NCBI GenBank assembly: GCA_033239005.1
Contig: BSQZ01000098.1
Coordinates: 200,001-264,000, forward strand
Direction: 5' to 3'
DNA from: Lamellibrachia satsuma
Lineage: Eukaryota; Annelida; Polychaeta; Sabellida; Siboglinidae
Length of the DNA: 64,000 nucleotides
In this document: positions 28,423 through 41,573 of the stretch, piece after piece
Numbering within the stretch: position 1 is the stretch's first letter
Layout: every line of letters begins with the position of its first letter
Position numbers and translations under genes: made by a program
The notes under the pieces: generated by a model
Database searches by the model: none
Seen by the model: the letters and a program-made list of their open reading frames with translations, nothing else
Told to the model about the DNA's origin: nothing

Positions 28423-29366
28423 TCCTTTCACTGAGATCCAGGACCTTTATACAAAGTGTCAGTGGGCCTCGTAATATTGACATTAATTATGTTGAAACCT
28501 CCTTGGATGAACTTTTTGAATATTGCTGGTATTTCAGAACGTTAACGAAAACAACATATCTGTGTATAAATGCTCCAAAATTAAGACACACATTGAAAAG
28601 TTTATAGAGAGGCCAAGTCTACCGCTTTGTCGGTAGAACTACCGCTGTTTCTTGAATTGTTATACAACCTGCCGCTGTAAATGCACTACATGCAAATAAA
28701 CTTAGCCTAAAATTTAATTTTCCAAACGACTCCCCTCACTAGATCTTCATATGTATCGCCGCCGCACGATCAAAAGCAGTCAATCATCTGTTTGTTGTGC
28801 AATGTTGCTAGGCACTTCCGAATGCAGTAAGTAATTTCACCCCGTAGAACATACCAACCCGTAGAACATACCAACCCGGTATTGCGATGTGACCCCCCGA
28901 CGATATTGCGCGCTCCGATCAGACAATTAGAGATTTCGCGCTGCTTCGGTGACCTTTCATTGAAGAGTCACGCTTGGCTGCATTCTCAGATGTGTGTCGA
29001 GCGATAGCAGTCCCGGGTGAGGAGTGAACATGTGTCGAGTCGTTGTCAGACGTTTATCAGAGTACGGGTGTATAATTAGACCGCCGACTAGATGCATTGA
29101 TGTGATTGTGACAACGTCTAATATTGTGACAAGATTCGTTGAACATCGAGTTGACCGTCCTGTGGGTGGTTTCTTCTGACTCCCCGCTTCTTTCACATCA
29201 CCACAGCTCACACACTCAGCTCTGAAGCACGTTGTCATTTATGTCGACGTATAGATATGCCATCTGGTCGCTGTTTCGGTAGCATCTCCAGAAGTGGTCA
29301 CGTGACAAAGCTCCCAACATAACTCGGTCTAGTAAAACTTCGTAAACGGTTTGCAAGAGTAAAAAT
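28421..29366. other. no recognisable feature
   Basis: Single-copy sequence. CCGTAGAACATACCAAC occurs twice in tandem near 28843-28878. No coding motif recognised. Confidence 0.4.
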
Positions 29367-29538
29367 GTCAAGTGTATGTTACATGTCATGTATGCCATAC
29401 ATAGCCTATGTCAAGTGTATGTTACATGTCATGTATGCCATACATAGCCTATGTCAAGTGTATGTTACATGTCATGTATGCCATACATAGCCTATGTCAA
29501 GTGTATGTTACATGTCATGTATGCCATACATAGCCTAT
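29367..29538. repeat. 43-bp tandem repeat, 4 copies
   Basis: Four nearly perfect units containing GTCAAGTGTATGTTACATG and CATGTATGCCATACATAGCC. Confidence 0.96.
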
Positions 29539-29629
29539 GGAAAATCCGCACCTTAAACCGTAAGACACATTTTGTGAACCTTGTTTGCAGTTTAAAATGC
29601 GAACGAGTGATGGACGAGGGAGAGGAGAC

Positions 29630-30552
29630 GGACTACAGGGATAAAGAGGTACCAGTGCCAGCCTCACCCCGGACTACAGGGATAAAGAGGTATCAGTGCC
29701 AGCCTCACCCCGGACTACAGGGATAAAGAGGTATCAGTGCCAGCCTCACCCCGGACTACTGGGATAAAGAGGTATTAATGCCAGCCTTACCCCGGACTAC
29801 TGGGATAAAGAGGTATTAATGCCAGCCTCACCCCGGACTACAGGGATAAAGAGGTATCAATGCCAGCCTCATGCCGGACTACAGGGATAAAGAGGTATCA
29901 GTGCCAGCCTCACCCCAGACTACAGGGATAAAGAGGTATCAGTGCCAGCCTCACGCCGGACTACAGGGATAAAGAGATATCAGTGCCAGCCTCACCACGG
30001 ACTACATGGATAAAGAGGTATCAGTGCCAGCTTCACCCCGGACTACAGTGATAAAGAGGTATCAGTGCCAGCCTCACTCTGGACTACAGGGATAAAGAGG
30101 TATCAGTGCCAGCCTCACCCCGGACTACAGGGATAAAGAGGTATTAATGCCAGCCTCACCCCGGACTATGGGATAAAGAGGTATTAATGCCAGCCTCACC
30201 CCGGACTACAGGGATAAAGAGGTATCAGTGCCAGCCTCACGCCGGACTACAGGGATAAAGAGGTATTAATGCCAGCCTCACCCCGGACTATGGGATAAAG
30301 AGGTATTAATGCCAGCCTCACCCCGGACTACAGGGATAAAGAGGTATCAGTGCCAGCCTCACGCCGGACTACAGGGATAAAGAGGTATTAATGCCAGCCT
30401 CACCCCGGACTACTGGGATAAAGAGGTATTAATGCCAGCCTCACCCCGGACTACAGGGATAAAGAGGTATCAGTGCCAGCCTCACTCCGGACTACAGGGA
30501 TAAAGAGGTATCAGTGCCAGCCTCACGCCGGACTACAAGGATAAAGAGAAGA
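29630..30552. repeat. 41-bp minisatellite, about 22 copies
   Basis: The unit contains GGACTACAGGGATAAAGAGG and TATCAGTGCCAGCCTCACC. TCAGTG/TTAATG and ACAGGG/ACTGGG variants co-vary. A pair of variant units recurs as a block (about 30130-30270 and 30260-30400), suggesting a higher-order duplication. Confidence 0.95.
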
Positions 30553-30632
30553 GCAATGACATTAGCAATAACTAACGCAGACTCGTCATATAATAAAGTG
30601 CTCTTTCCCTGTGTTTGGTGGAACCATTCTCC

Positions 30633-30976
30633 CCACAAGCCCAATCTCCCCATATGCCCAGTCTCCCCACATGCCCAGTCTCCCCACAGGTCCAGTCTCC
30701 ACACTTGCGCAGTCTCCCCACAAGCCCAGTCTCCACACATGCCCAGTCTCCCCACATGCCCAGTCTCGCCACAGGTCCAGTCTCCCCACAGGCCCAGTCT
30801 CCCCACAGGTCCAGTCTCCCCACATGCCCAGTCTCCCCACAGGTCCAGTCTCCCCACAGGCCCAGTCTCCCCACAGGCCCAGTCTCCCCACAGGCCCAGT
30901 CTCTCCACAGGGCCAGTCTCCCCACAAGCCCAATCTCATCACAGGCCCAGTATCCCCACAGACCCAGTCTCCCTAC
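30633..30976. repeat. 17-bp minisatellite, about 20 copies
   Basis: The unit is CCCAGTCTCCCCACAGG with many point variants. All frames remain open on both strands because the unit lacks stops. Confidence 0.95.
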
Positions 30977-30994
30977 TGAATCAAACTACGGTGC

Positions 30995-32602
30995 TAAATA
31001 AAATGGATTTAATAACTTTTTTTTACAAATGTTGGACCCAGTCTTGCAAAAACAAATTATGCTACCTAAAAAGATGTATCTATTTTTGATTATTTGGAAA
31101 AAGACCTTAATAAAGTGTCATGTTGATGACCAAGACATGATTAGAACTGTTAAAAATTTTAAGAGCAAAATGTCAATAGATTGTAATGATTTAAATATGA
31201 GCATGGTTAAGAACATTATTGCTCATATTGTAAAAACTTTGAAGCACATATGTAATGTTTCTTTTAACAATGGAATATTTCCAAATCAAATGAAAATAGG
31301 TAAAATTCCCATTTTTAAATATGATGAGAAGGGTGTGTTTATACATTACATACGTATTTCTTTGTTTCCCAAATTCTAAAAAATCTGTAAAGAAATTATA
31401 CTGTGATAGGTTAGATAGTTTTCTATATAAATATAATATACTCAACCCTAGTCAGTATGGAGTTAGATCAAACATGTCAACATCACATGCCTTAATATAA
31501 TTGGTTGAAGAATTTACTATTGATAATAATAAATATGCCATTGGCATATTTGTTGACCTTATGAAAGCATTTGATACCGTCAACCATAATATATTGGCAA
31601 AACAATTATACTTTTATGGCATTCATGGTGTTGCACATAAATGGATTATGAGTTACTTGGAAAACAGAAGTCAAGTTGTTCACTATGGAAATTGTGACTC
31701 AGAAGTACTCAGAATATGTTGTGGTGTGTCACAAGGATCTGTTTTAGGTTCAAAGTTGTTTATTCTGTACGTAGATGATATTTGTTATGTTTAACAAATT
31801 TCTAAGTTGATCTTATTTGCAGATGATACCAACATGTTCTACAGTAATAGTGATATAATTGATCTTGTTCGGTTAACAAATATTGAATTAGAAAAGTTAT
31901 GTGTATGGTTTGCAGTAAACAGGCTTTCTCTCAATATATCAAAGACAAATTATAAGTTTTTTTGGTAATCGAATTTTAAAGACACTCGTCTCTATACATA
32001 TAAGTAAGGAAACAATTAGTAAGGTGGCATTTATAAAATGGTTAGGTGTTTTGATCGATAATAAATTATCGTTGAAAAAAACACATTTCTATGATAACAT
32101 ATAAACTGTCTAAGAGTTGTGCCATAATGTATAGAGCCAGGTTTGTCATTGACAAATGTGGAATGCTTATTTTATACCATTCTCTCTTTCTGCCATACAT
32201 CGTGTACTGCATCGAAGTATGGGGCAATACATATGTTACTAATCTAAATCGTTTAGTACTGTTACAAAAAAGGTTGTGCATTTAATTTGTAGAACTAAGA
32301 GGTTAGATCACACTTCTTGTCTATTCTCCGAGTTACGTATTCTGAAAGTACCAGTTATTGTGGAAATACGAACTGCACTTATTATGTACAAGGCAAATAA
32401 CAATTTGCTACCAGCGAGTATACACAAGTTGTCTACATTGTACAAGTCAGTCTATGTAACCAGACAAAGTCCCATTAAAAATGCTCGTACCAATTTAAAG
32501 AGATTGTGTATTTCAGTTAAAGGTGCAATACTATGGAACTTACTTCACAGCTCTTTAGTAAGTTGTAGTAACGTTCATCGTTTAAAAATGCACTGCTAAC
32601 AT
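30995..32602 (+). pseudogene. jockey/CR1-like RT relic, 5'-truncated
   Basis: The coding trace starts abruptly beside the 17-bp array with FFTNVGPSLAK (near 31018). It continues through TVKNFKSKMSIDCN, HIVKTLKHICNVSFNNGIFP, IKICKEI and LNPSQYGVRS, then FVDLMKAFDTVNHNIL (near 31555), CGVSQGSVLG (31720-31746), the catalytic FADDTN (31816 on), NRLSLNISKTNY, the KWLGVLIDNKLS region, LPYIVYCIEVWGNTY, LVLLQKRL and LFSELRILKVPV to a stop near 32600. This is the usual RT order through the post-catalytic region. The whole endonuclease half is missing, and stops near 31378, 31498 and 31794 plus frameshifts near 31960, 32085 and 32270 make it dead. Relatively low decay suggests it is younger than the other relics. 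Confidence 0.92.
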
Positions 32603-32656
32603 TTTGGTTAGCTATGTAGTATAAACATTACATGGCTGTATAAATATTGATTTATA

Positions 32657-33420
32657 CAGCCACACTTCTTCTTTTTATATTTATGGTAATTGGGCAAGTG
32701 TTATAAGTGACACACTTCTTCTTGTTATATTTATGGTAATTGGGCAAGTGTTATAAGTGACACACATCTTTTTGTTATATTTATGGTAATTGGGCAAGTG
32801 TTATAAGTGACACACTTCTTCTTGTTATATTTATGGTAATTGGGCAAGTGTTATAAGTGACACATTTCTTCTTGTTATATTTATGGTAATTGGGCAAGTG
32901 TTATAAGTGACACACTTCTTCTTGTTATATTTATGGTAATTGGGCAAATGTTATAAGTGACACATTTCTTCTTGTTATATTTATGGTAATTGGGCAAGTG
33001 TTATAAGTGACACACTTCTTCTTGTTATATTTATGGTAATTGGGCAAGTGTTATAAGTGACACATTTCTTCTTGTTATATTTATGGTAATTGGGCAAGTG
33101 TTATAAGTGACACACTTCTTCTTGTTATATTTATGGTAATTGGGCAAATGTTATAAGTGACACATTTCTTCTTGTTATATTTATGGTAATTGGGCAAGTG
33201 TTATAAGTGACACATTTCTTCTTGTTATATTTATGGTAATTGGGCAAGTGTTATAAGTGACACACATCGTCTTGTTATATTTATGGTAATTGGGCAAGTG
33301 TTATAAGTGACACACTTCTTCTTGTTATATTTATGGTAATTGGGCAAGTGTTATAAGTGACACATTTTTTCTTGTTATATTTATGGTAATTGGGCAAGTG
33401 TTATAAGTGACACACGTCTT
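32657..33420. repeat. 50-bp array in the retroelement 3' tail, about 15 copies
   Basis: The unit contains TTGTTATATTTATGGTAATT and GGGCAAGTGTTATAAGTGAC. CACACTT and CACATTT unit types alternate, and a four-unit block appears duplicated (about 32860-33060 and 33060-33260). It lies between the RT stop and the polyadenylation-like end, so it belongs to the element's 3' UTR. Confidence 0.95.
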
Positions 33421-33530
33421 CTTGCCCTTTTCAACATCAAGACTGTCGTTTATATTTTATGTTTGGCTATTTTTTTATTGTTGTTGTTGTTGTTGTTGAA
33501 ATAAAGACTTTGCATACTTTGTGAGTGTGA
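33421..33530 (+). mobile_element. 3' terminus of the retroelement
   Basis: After the last 50-bp unit comes a short unique segment, a (TTG)n run at about 33478-33497 and AATAAA at 33500-33505. This fits a non-LTR 3' end. The exact terminus and target duplication are not visible. Confidence 0.6.
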
Positions 33531-33684
33531 ACTATGTAGCTGTCTATTTACCCATCAGTCAGTGTTGCGTCTCACAGTAAACTCAATTTACTCCTAGCGT
33601 GTCTCGTTGACCAGTCACGTGACTTCACATGTTGATGGTCAAATATATGACACCAGTGGCTAGTCGTCTTTCACGACGTTCGTG

Positions 33685-33978
33685 TACCTACTTCGTCTGT
33701 AGCCATCGCTACTACTGCGTCTGTCGCCACTGCTACTACTGCGTCTGTCGCCATCGCTACTACTGCGTCTGTCGCCATCGCTACTGCTGCGTCTGTAGCC
33801 ATCGCTACTACTGCGTCTGTAACCATCGCTACTACTGCGTCTGTAGCCATCGCTACCACTGCGTCTGTAGCCATCGCTACTGCTGCGTCTGTAGCCATCG
33901 CTACTACTGCGTCTGTAACCACCGCTACTACTGCGTCTGTAGCCATCGCTACTACTGCGTCTGTAGCCATCGTTATTA
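33685..33978. repeat. 24-bp minisatellite, about 12 copies
   Basis: The unit is GCGTCTGTAGCCATCGCTAC plus TACT. It is open in several frames on both strands with 8-residue periodicity and is non-coding in appearance. Confidence 0.95.
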
Positions 33979-34591
33979 CTAAGAAGATGACGCAAGTAGT
34001 ATTTTAACAACAAGCTGTTTCAAGCGTCAAACAAGTGTGAGATTGTTTGACACGTTCAGATAGTTTTTGCGGTGAAGGTTTGTTGGTATTGTGTGTGCTG
34101 CTGTTTTTTATTTACTATGCCACAGACTAACTGATAGTTGATTTTCTACAAAAGACCGATTCAATGAAGTAATTCACTGCAGCCTGTAGCACTGTATTTA
34201 AGTCTGGTTTCTTTCTATCCCGGGTTCACGGGATTGCTTAGTGCGGGTTTCTCAGGGCAGGGTCTGGTCGGAACTGTTCTAGTTTTCAGTGATAGGCTAT
34301 GAATGGGCACAGCACACTTGATGCTGAATGAGTTTTTTAACAATGGTATATTAATTTTACAAATTATTAAAAATTTCAACGAATTTGGTCAAAAACATGT
34401 ACAGTTGACTACAATGTCTGGTCGCTTGTGTTCTCGGGTTGTTGGTGTAACTTGTTGACACTCGTTGTATCTGTTGACAACAGTAGGCCCTATCAGTAAC
34501 GTGCCAGTACGAGTATTATACTCAAGTCCCCACGCTGGCCCGTCGGTCTGATCTTTGGGTCACAATTTATTGACCTGATATGCATTATATG
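33979..34591. other. no recognisable feature
   Basis: Single-copy sequence without recognised motifs. Confidence 0.4.
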
Positions 34592-34760
34592 GTTCTATAA
34601 TAATAATAATAATATACTAATAATAATAATATAATAATAATAATATTTTTTATTTGGTATAGCGCCAGATCCAAAATTGTTCGTGACGCTTTACAACATA
34701 TTAAAATACATAAATACATATGATGTTTGAAAGAAGCTCTCTTCACAAGACGTCGACCCT
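34592..34760 (-). mobile_element. (TAA)n with a TATAGCGCC tail motif, probable retroelement 3' end
   Basis: An AAT/TAA microsatellite (34592-34650) runs into TTTTATTTGGTATAGCGCC and then GTGACGCTTTACA. A TTTAT then TATAGC(A/G)CCA arrangement also ends the CR1-like relic at 60400. I infer a short 3' fragment of a related element on the minus strand. Confidence 0.4.
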
Positions 34761-35748
34761 CATAGCACGTTGCGCAATACACTGGCAGGCGAACGTGTTG
34801 TTTACTTGATTTCTTTACTCTCTTGGCCTTGGGTTATTGGCAAAGGGACGACTTCACACAATGCATATCTTCTAAGAAATCTGAGGTTACACGCAAATGC
34901 TATCGATATCTGCAACCAAGAACGTCGTATCACTGGAGGTCATCGCAGGTTGAGAATATCCGTATTTAAATAATGCCAGTCTGTTCGTGTTACATGTATT
35001 AATCTCGCTTTTCATGTTGTATCTTACCGTGTTTTCCACAGGGCCGCAACATGTTCTAAGTCATCTTCCACGGCAGTGTCACGTGGTTTGCCGTGACCCT
35101 ACAGTGATACCCCATAATTACAGAACAATTTCACGATTTCAATCGCTGACCCTGCTATGCCATGTCATAGACACCAAACACGCGTAACAAATTGTCGCTC
35201 CATATTTATATTTATAGTTTATGTCAGCGCTGGGACCTACAAAATCGTAAACATTACAATATGTCGATTGACACAATGAATGCCCGTGTGTTTAACACCG
35301 TGAGTACTAGCCCAGTGATATCCATCGGGGTGAGAGGATTCCATGCGGGACGCGTCAAGTAAACCCCAGTTATGAACTTGTGAGAGGTGACGTTAGATTT
35401 CAGTATAAACGTGATCCATTTTGACACGGAAGTTAGAACAGCGACACCGCCTAATGACAACATTGCTAGCTAATTTAAGAAGTATACTTATATAGCCAGA
35501 TAAAAAGGTGACATTTGCTTTGTGTTTTACTCATGGGAAAATAGTTCAGCATATACACTTTACTACTTGTAATACTAACAGTAAGGCTTACCAATGGCAG
35601 GAATTTGGAAGTATGGTCTTCATTTCTGACGTCCTGCAATTCGTTTCAGTGTTAATGTCCGAATCAGTACATCACCGCGTTTACCGTACTACGAACTTGT
35701 GTATGCGTCGGGTGTGTGTTGAATGTACTTTCATTTCATATTGTAGAA
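34761..35748. other. no recognisable feature
   Basis: Single-copy sequence. No recognised motif. Confidence 0.4.
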
Positions 35749-38700
35749 TGTGATAACTAGTAACTAACAAATTGTGATAACCAGTAACTAACAAACTGTG
35801 ATAACTAGTAAATAACAAACTGTGATAACTAGTAATTAACAAACTGTGATTACTAGTAACTAACAAACGTTGATGACGAGTAACTAACAAACTGTGACGA
35901 CTAGTAACTAACAAACTGTGATGACTAATAACTATCAAACTGTGATGACCAGTAACTAACAAACTGTGATGACTAGTAACTAACAAACTGTGATGACCAG
36001 TAACTAACTAACTGTGATGACCAATAACTAACAAACTGTGATGATTAGTAACTAACAAACTGTGACGACTAGTAACTAACAAAATGTGATAACTAGTAAC
36101 TAACAAACTGTAATAAATATTAATTAACAAACTGTGGTAACCAGTAACTAACAAACTGTGACGACTAATAACTAACAAACTGTGATGATTAGTAACTAAC
36201 AAACTGTGATGACTAGTAACTAACAAACTGTGATGACTAGTAACTAACAAACTGTGATGATCAGTAACTAACAAACTGTGATGATTAGTAAATAACAAAC
36301 TGTGACGACTAGTAACTAACAAACTGTGATAACTAGTAAATAACAAACTGTAATAAATATTAATTAACAAATTGTGGTAACTAGTAACTAACAAACTGTG
36401 ATGACCAGTAACTAACAAACTGTGATGATTAGTAACTAACAAACTGTGACGACTAGTAACTAACAAACTGTGATAACTAGTAACTAACAAACTGTAATAA
36501 ATATTAATTAACAAACTGTGGTAACTAGTAACTAACAAACTGTGATGACCAGTAACTAACAAACTGTGATGATTAGTAACTAACCAACTGTGACGACTAG
36601 TAACTAACAAACTGTGATAACTAGTAACTAACAAACTGTAATAAATATTAATTAACAAACTGTGGTAACTAGTAACTAACAAACTGTGACGACTAATAAT
36701 TAACAAACTGTGATGATTAGTAACTAACAAACTGTGATGATTAGTAACTAACAAACTGTGATGACTAGTAACTAACAAACTGAGATGACTAGTAACTAAC
36801 AAACTGTGATGACCAGTAACTAACAAACTGTGATGATTAGTAACTAACAAACTGTGACGACTAGTAACTAACAAACTGTGATAACTAGTAACTAACAAAC
36901 TGTAATAAATATTAATTAACAAATTGTGGTAAATAGTAACTAACAAACTGTGACGACCAGTAACTAACAAACTGTGATGATTAGTAACTAACAAACTGTG
37001 AACTGTGATGACTAGTAACTAACAAATTGTGATGACCAGTAACTAGCAAACTGTGATGATTAGTAACTAACAAACTGTGACGACTAGTAACTAACAAACT
37101 GTGATAACTAGTAACTAACAAACTGTAATAAATATTAATTAACAAACTGTGGTAACTAGTAACTAACAAACTGTGACGACTAATAATTAACAAACTGTGA
37201 TGATTAGTAACTAACAAACTGTGATGACTAGAAACTAACAAACTGTGATGACTAGTAATTAACAAATTGTGATGACCAGTAACTAACAAACTGTGATGAT
37301 TAGTAACTAACAAACTGTGATAACTACTAACTAACAAACTGTGACGACTAATAACAAACAAAGTGTGATGATTAGTAACTAACAAACTGTGATGACTAGT
37401 AACTAACAAACTGCGATGACTAGTAACTAACAAACTGTGATGACCAGTAACTAACAAACTGTGATGATTAGTAACTAACAAACTGTGACGACTAGTAACT
37501 AACAAACTGTGATAACTAGTAACTAACAAACTGTAATAAATATTAATTAACAAACTGTGGTAACTAGTAACTAACAAACTGTGACGACTAATAATTAACA
37601 AACTGTGATGATTAGTAACTAACAAACTGTGATGATTAGTAACTAACAAACTGTGATGACTAGTAACTAACAAACTGCGATGACTAGTAACTAACAAACT
37701 GTGATGACCAGTAACTAACAAACTGTGATGATTAGTAACTAACAAACTGTGACGACTAGTAACTAACAAACTGTGATAACTAGTAACTAACAAACTGTAA
37801 TAAATATTAATTAACAAATTGTGGTAAATAGTAACTAACAAACTGTGACGACCAGTAACTAACAAACTGTGATGATTAGTAACTAACAAACTGTGAACTG
37901 TGATGACTAGTAACTAACAAATTGTGATGACCAGTAACTAGCAAACTGTGATGATTAGTAACTAACAAACTGTGACGACTAGTAACTAACAAACTGTGAT
38001 AACTAGTAACTAACAAACTGTAATAAATATTAATTAACAAACTGTGGTAACTAGTAACTAACAAACTGTGACGACTAATAATTAACAAACTGTGATGATT
38101 AGTAACTAACAAACTGTGATGACTAGAAACTAACAAACTGTGATGACTAGTAATTAACAAATTGTGATGACCAGTAACTAACAAACTGTGATGATTAGTA
38201 ACTAACAAACTGTGATAACTACTAACTAACAAACTGTGACGACTAATAACAAACAAACTGTGATGATTAGTAACTAACAAACTGTGATGACTAGTAACTA
38301 ACAAACTGCGATGACTAGTAACTAACAAACTGTGATGACCAGTAACTAACAAACTGTGATGATTAGTAACTAACAAACTGTGACGACTAGTAACTAACAA
38401 ACTGTGATAACTAGTAACTAACAAACTGTAATAAATATTAATTAACAAATTGTGGTAAATAGTAACTAACAAACTGTGACGACCAGTAACTAACAAACTG
38501 TGATGATTAGTAACTAACAAACTGTGAACTGTGATGACTAGTAACTAACACATTGTGATGACCAGTAACTAGCAAACTGTGATGATTAGTAACTAACAAA
38601 CTGTGAGAACTAGTAACTAACAAACTGTGATGACCAGTAACTAACAAACTGTGATGATTAGTAACTAACAAACTGTGATGACTAGTAATTGACAAACTGT

Positions 38701-39873
38701 GATGACCAGTAACTAACAAACTGTGATGATTAGTAATTAACAAACTGTGATGACTAGTAACTAACAAATTGTGATGACCAGTAACTAACAAACTGTGATG
38801 ATTAGTAACTAACAAACTGTGACGACTAGTAACTAACAAACTGTGATGACCAGTAACTAACAAACTGTGACGATTAGTAACTAACAAACTGTGATGACTA
38901 GTAACTGACAAACTGTGATGACCAGTAACTAAAAAACTGGGATGACCAGTAACTAACAAACTGTGATGATTAGTAACTAAAAAACTGTAATAAATATTAC
39001 CTAAAACTGTGGTAACTAGTATCTAACAAAGTGTGATGATTGGTAACTAACAAACAGTGATGACTGGTAACTAAAAAACTGTGATAACCAGTAACTAACT
39101 AACTAACTGTGACGACTAGTAACTAGCAAACTGTAATAAATATTAACTAACAAACTGTAATAAATATTAACTAACAAACTGTGATAACTAGTAACTAACA
39201 AACTGTGATGACCAGTAACTAACAAACTGTGATGACCAGTAACTAACAAACTGTGACGACTAATAACTAACAAACTGTGATGATTAGTAACTAACAAACT
39301 GTGATGACTAGTAACTAACAAACTGTAATAAATATTAACTAAAAACTGTGGTAACTAGTAACTAAAAACTGTGATGACTAGTAACTAACAAACTGTGATG
39401 ACCAGTAACTAACAAACTGTGATGACCAGTAACTAACAAACTGTGACGACTAGTAAATAACAAGCTGTGATGATTAGTAACTAACAAACTGTGATGACTA
39501 GTAACTAACAAATTGTAATAAATATTAACTAAAAACTGTGGTAACGAGTAAGTAACAAACTGTGATGATTGGTAACTAACAAACTGTGATAACCAGTAAC
39601 TATCTAACTAACTGTGATGACTAGTAACTAACAAACTGTAATAAATATTAACTAACAAACTGTGATAACTAGTAACTAACAAACTGTGATGACTTGTAAC
39701 TAACGAACTGTGATAACTAGTAACTAACAAACTGTGATGACTAGTAACTAACAAACAGTAATAACTATTAACTAAAACTGTGGTAACTAGTAACTAACAA
39801 ACCGTAATAATTAGTAACTAACAAACCGTGATAACTAGTAACTAACAAACTGTGATAACCAGTAACAAACAAA
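35749..39873. repeat. 4.1-kb 24-bp minisatellite with higher-order repeats, about 172 copies
   Basis: The unit is GTAACTAACAAACTGTGATG plus ACTA. Variant units (ATAAATATTAATTAACAAAC, GTGGTAACTAG) recur in fixed order. A 7-bp extra piece (AACTGTG) after ACAAACTGTG occurs three times, at about 36998, 37893 and 38524. The spacings are 895 bp and 631 bp, which differ by 264 bp, exactly eleven units. Long minus frames (up to 328 codons) with 8-residue periodicity are shadows. Confidence 0.97.
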
Positions 39874-40796
39874 CCGGTTCAATCGTATCCTTTCAAGATA
39901 TAAGAATTAATAAAAGGCTGTGTGATGCGCGTGCGATTGTGCAAGATCGTGTTAATGGAACTTTTGCAATGGGTGTCACTTTACCTCCTTTTGAATGTTG
40001 ATTTGTTGTGAACATTCTATGTACAAATGGCAAAGGTGGTTAATAAACGTTTTAATAACTTGTGGTCTACCCAAGAATTTGCTCATTGTACTTGTTTAAT
40101 TTTTTTGTGACATTGCCACTGTGACAGTTTGTGCAGAGAGTTTAACGGAGTCTAATTTTAAATTATGCGTGCTTGCTTTACAATGAGCTGGTTATTTTAA
40201 GCGGCATGATTGATGTTTGATGTTTTTGTTATATAGTGCATGTAAATGATCATTTCCTTAGTTGTTCCGTATGATAACGTGGGTAATTACTTTCTTACAA
40301 CTATATGATCACGGCCAGGGCCCTTGCCATATTTGCCTAGACAGTTAGTACTCTTATTTCCCCTGGCACCACCGTCAAGATCTTGTCCATTCAGTTGTAC
40401 AGTCACAAGCCTCAGTCGTCTGGATGAGAGAACACTTGAGCATTGGCCAATACGAACGGTCACAAGCTGACACAGAAAGAAGTTCATATCTAACATATGC
40501 ACGAGGTTGACCATATTCTTGTCGGGAGAAAGAATATCTGTGCAATAATCCCAAGTATTCCGTGCGCCTGGTTCACATCGGTTTGCTCCAGTGTGAACTA
40601 TTTCTGTATTCCCTGTTATCAAGGGCTGACTTCCTTTGAAGGCGAAATATAACGTTTTTTACCGGATGATATATATCACGAACTTTGAGTCATAGATAAA
40701 CTAAAGCACTTCTTACCGGGATACACATTAAAGACTATGTATAATTTTGTAATCGTGTCACACTTCAACTATAGCGTTTTATCGTAGGTTTTTGAT
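39874..40796. other. no recognisable feature
   Basis: Single-copy sequence. AATAAACG near 40040 could be a chance polyadenylation-like signal. Confidence 0.4.
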
Positions 40797-41190
40797 ACGA
40801 ATAGACTTTCCAAACTACAGAAAAGGGCAATCAGAATAATTTCCCGTAGTAAATACACACAGAACCTACAATGAAATCTCTAAACCTACTCAAAATTGAA
40901 GATATTTTCACGCGTCAATGCTTGAAAATGTTTCATAAATTTATGCATAAACGCGTTCCTATATTTTTTTAATCATTATTTTTGCAAAATGCTGCTTATC
41001 ATGATATTCCCACAAAGCAATGTCATCAAATCACTGTCCCATACAGTCATACCTCGAGAGCCAAACAATTTATTAGATACCACTTAGCCTTTACGATTTT
41101 TCTACATACACCAGGCAATACCTACTAACACTTTACAAACATTCCTGCACAGATGTTAACTGCTACATATGCACTTAGGCTACACATGAT
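40797..41190 (+). pseudogene. RT C-terminal relic (non-LTR)
   Basis: The plus strand reads DTNRLSKLQKRAIRIISRSKY near 40797. After a small frameshift comes HTEPTMKSLNLLKIEDIF, then QCLKMFHKFMHKRVPIFF and, after a stop, LQNAAYHDIPTKQ and PYSHTSRAKQFIRYH. This is the region after the RT catalytic core in jockey/CR1-like ORF2 proteins (the LQKRAIRII block). The catalytic domain is absent, so this is a 5'-truncated dead copy. It comes from a different subfamily than 30995-32602, where the equivalent block is LVLLQKRLCI. Confidence 0.8.
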
Positions 41191-41573
41191 GACAATATCC
41201 TGTCTTCCGATAAACTATGACAGTAAACTTTGACAATGATGTAAAACATATTGTAGGCAAGGTATACTCACGGAAAACAACCATTGTATGTGGCTCTCAA
41301 GCTAGCGGCATATTTTATAAGCCTTAGTGAGAGTCTCCTGGCAGTTTTTTAGTTTCCAGAAAAAATATCGTATGTATTTATTTTTGTCGAATAAAGAAGT
41401 TCCAGTTCCAATTCCAGTATACAGGTCTCTCATATTCCCAATTTATATAACTTTTGACGGTAAATATCCTACAGTAAAAATATTAAGCATGACATATAGT
41501 CTATCGTTGTTAATTTTGATGTACTTTGCGATAAACAATTTTGATAGAATTTGGTCGTTTTAATTATACGAAG
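41191..41573. other. no recognisable feature
   Basis: AT-rich, possibly the remaining 3' part of the preceding relic. No tail is identified. Confidence 0.35.

Noticed and set aside
35681..38959. Series of 100-328 codon minus frames with HSLLVT repeats
   Set aside because: 24-bp repeat shadow. The frames end only at the 7-bp scars.
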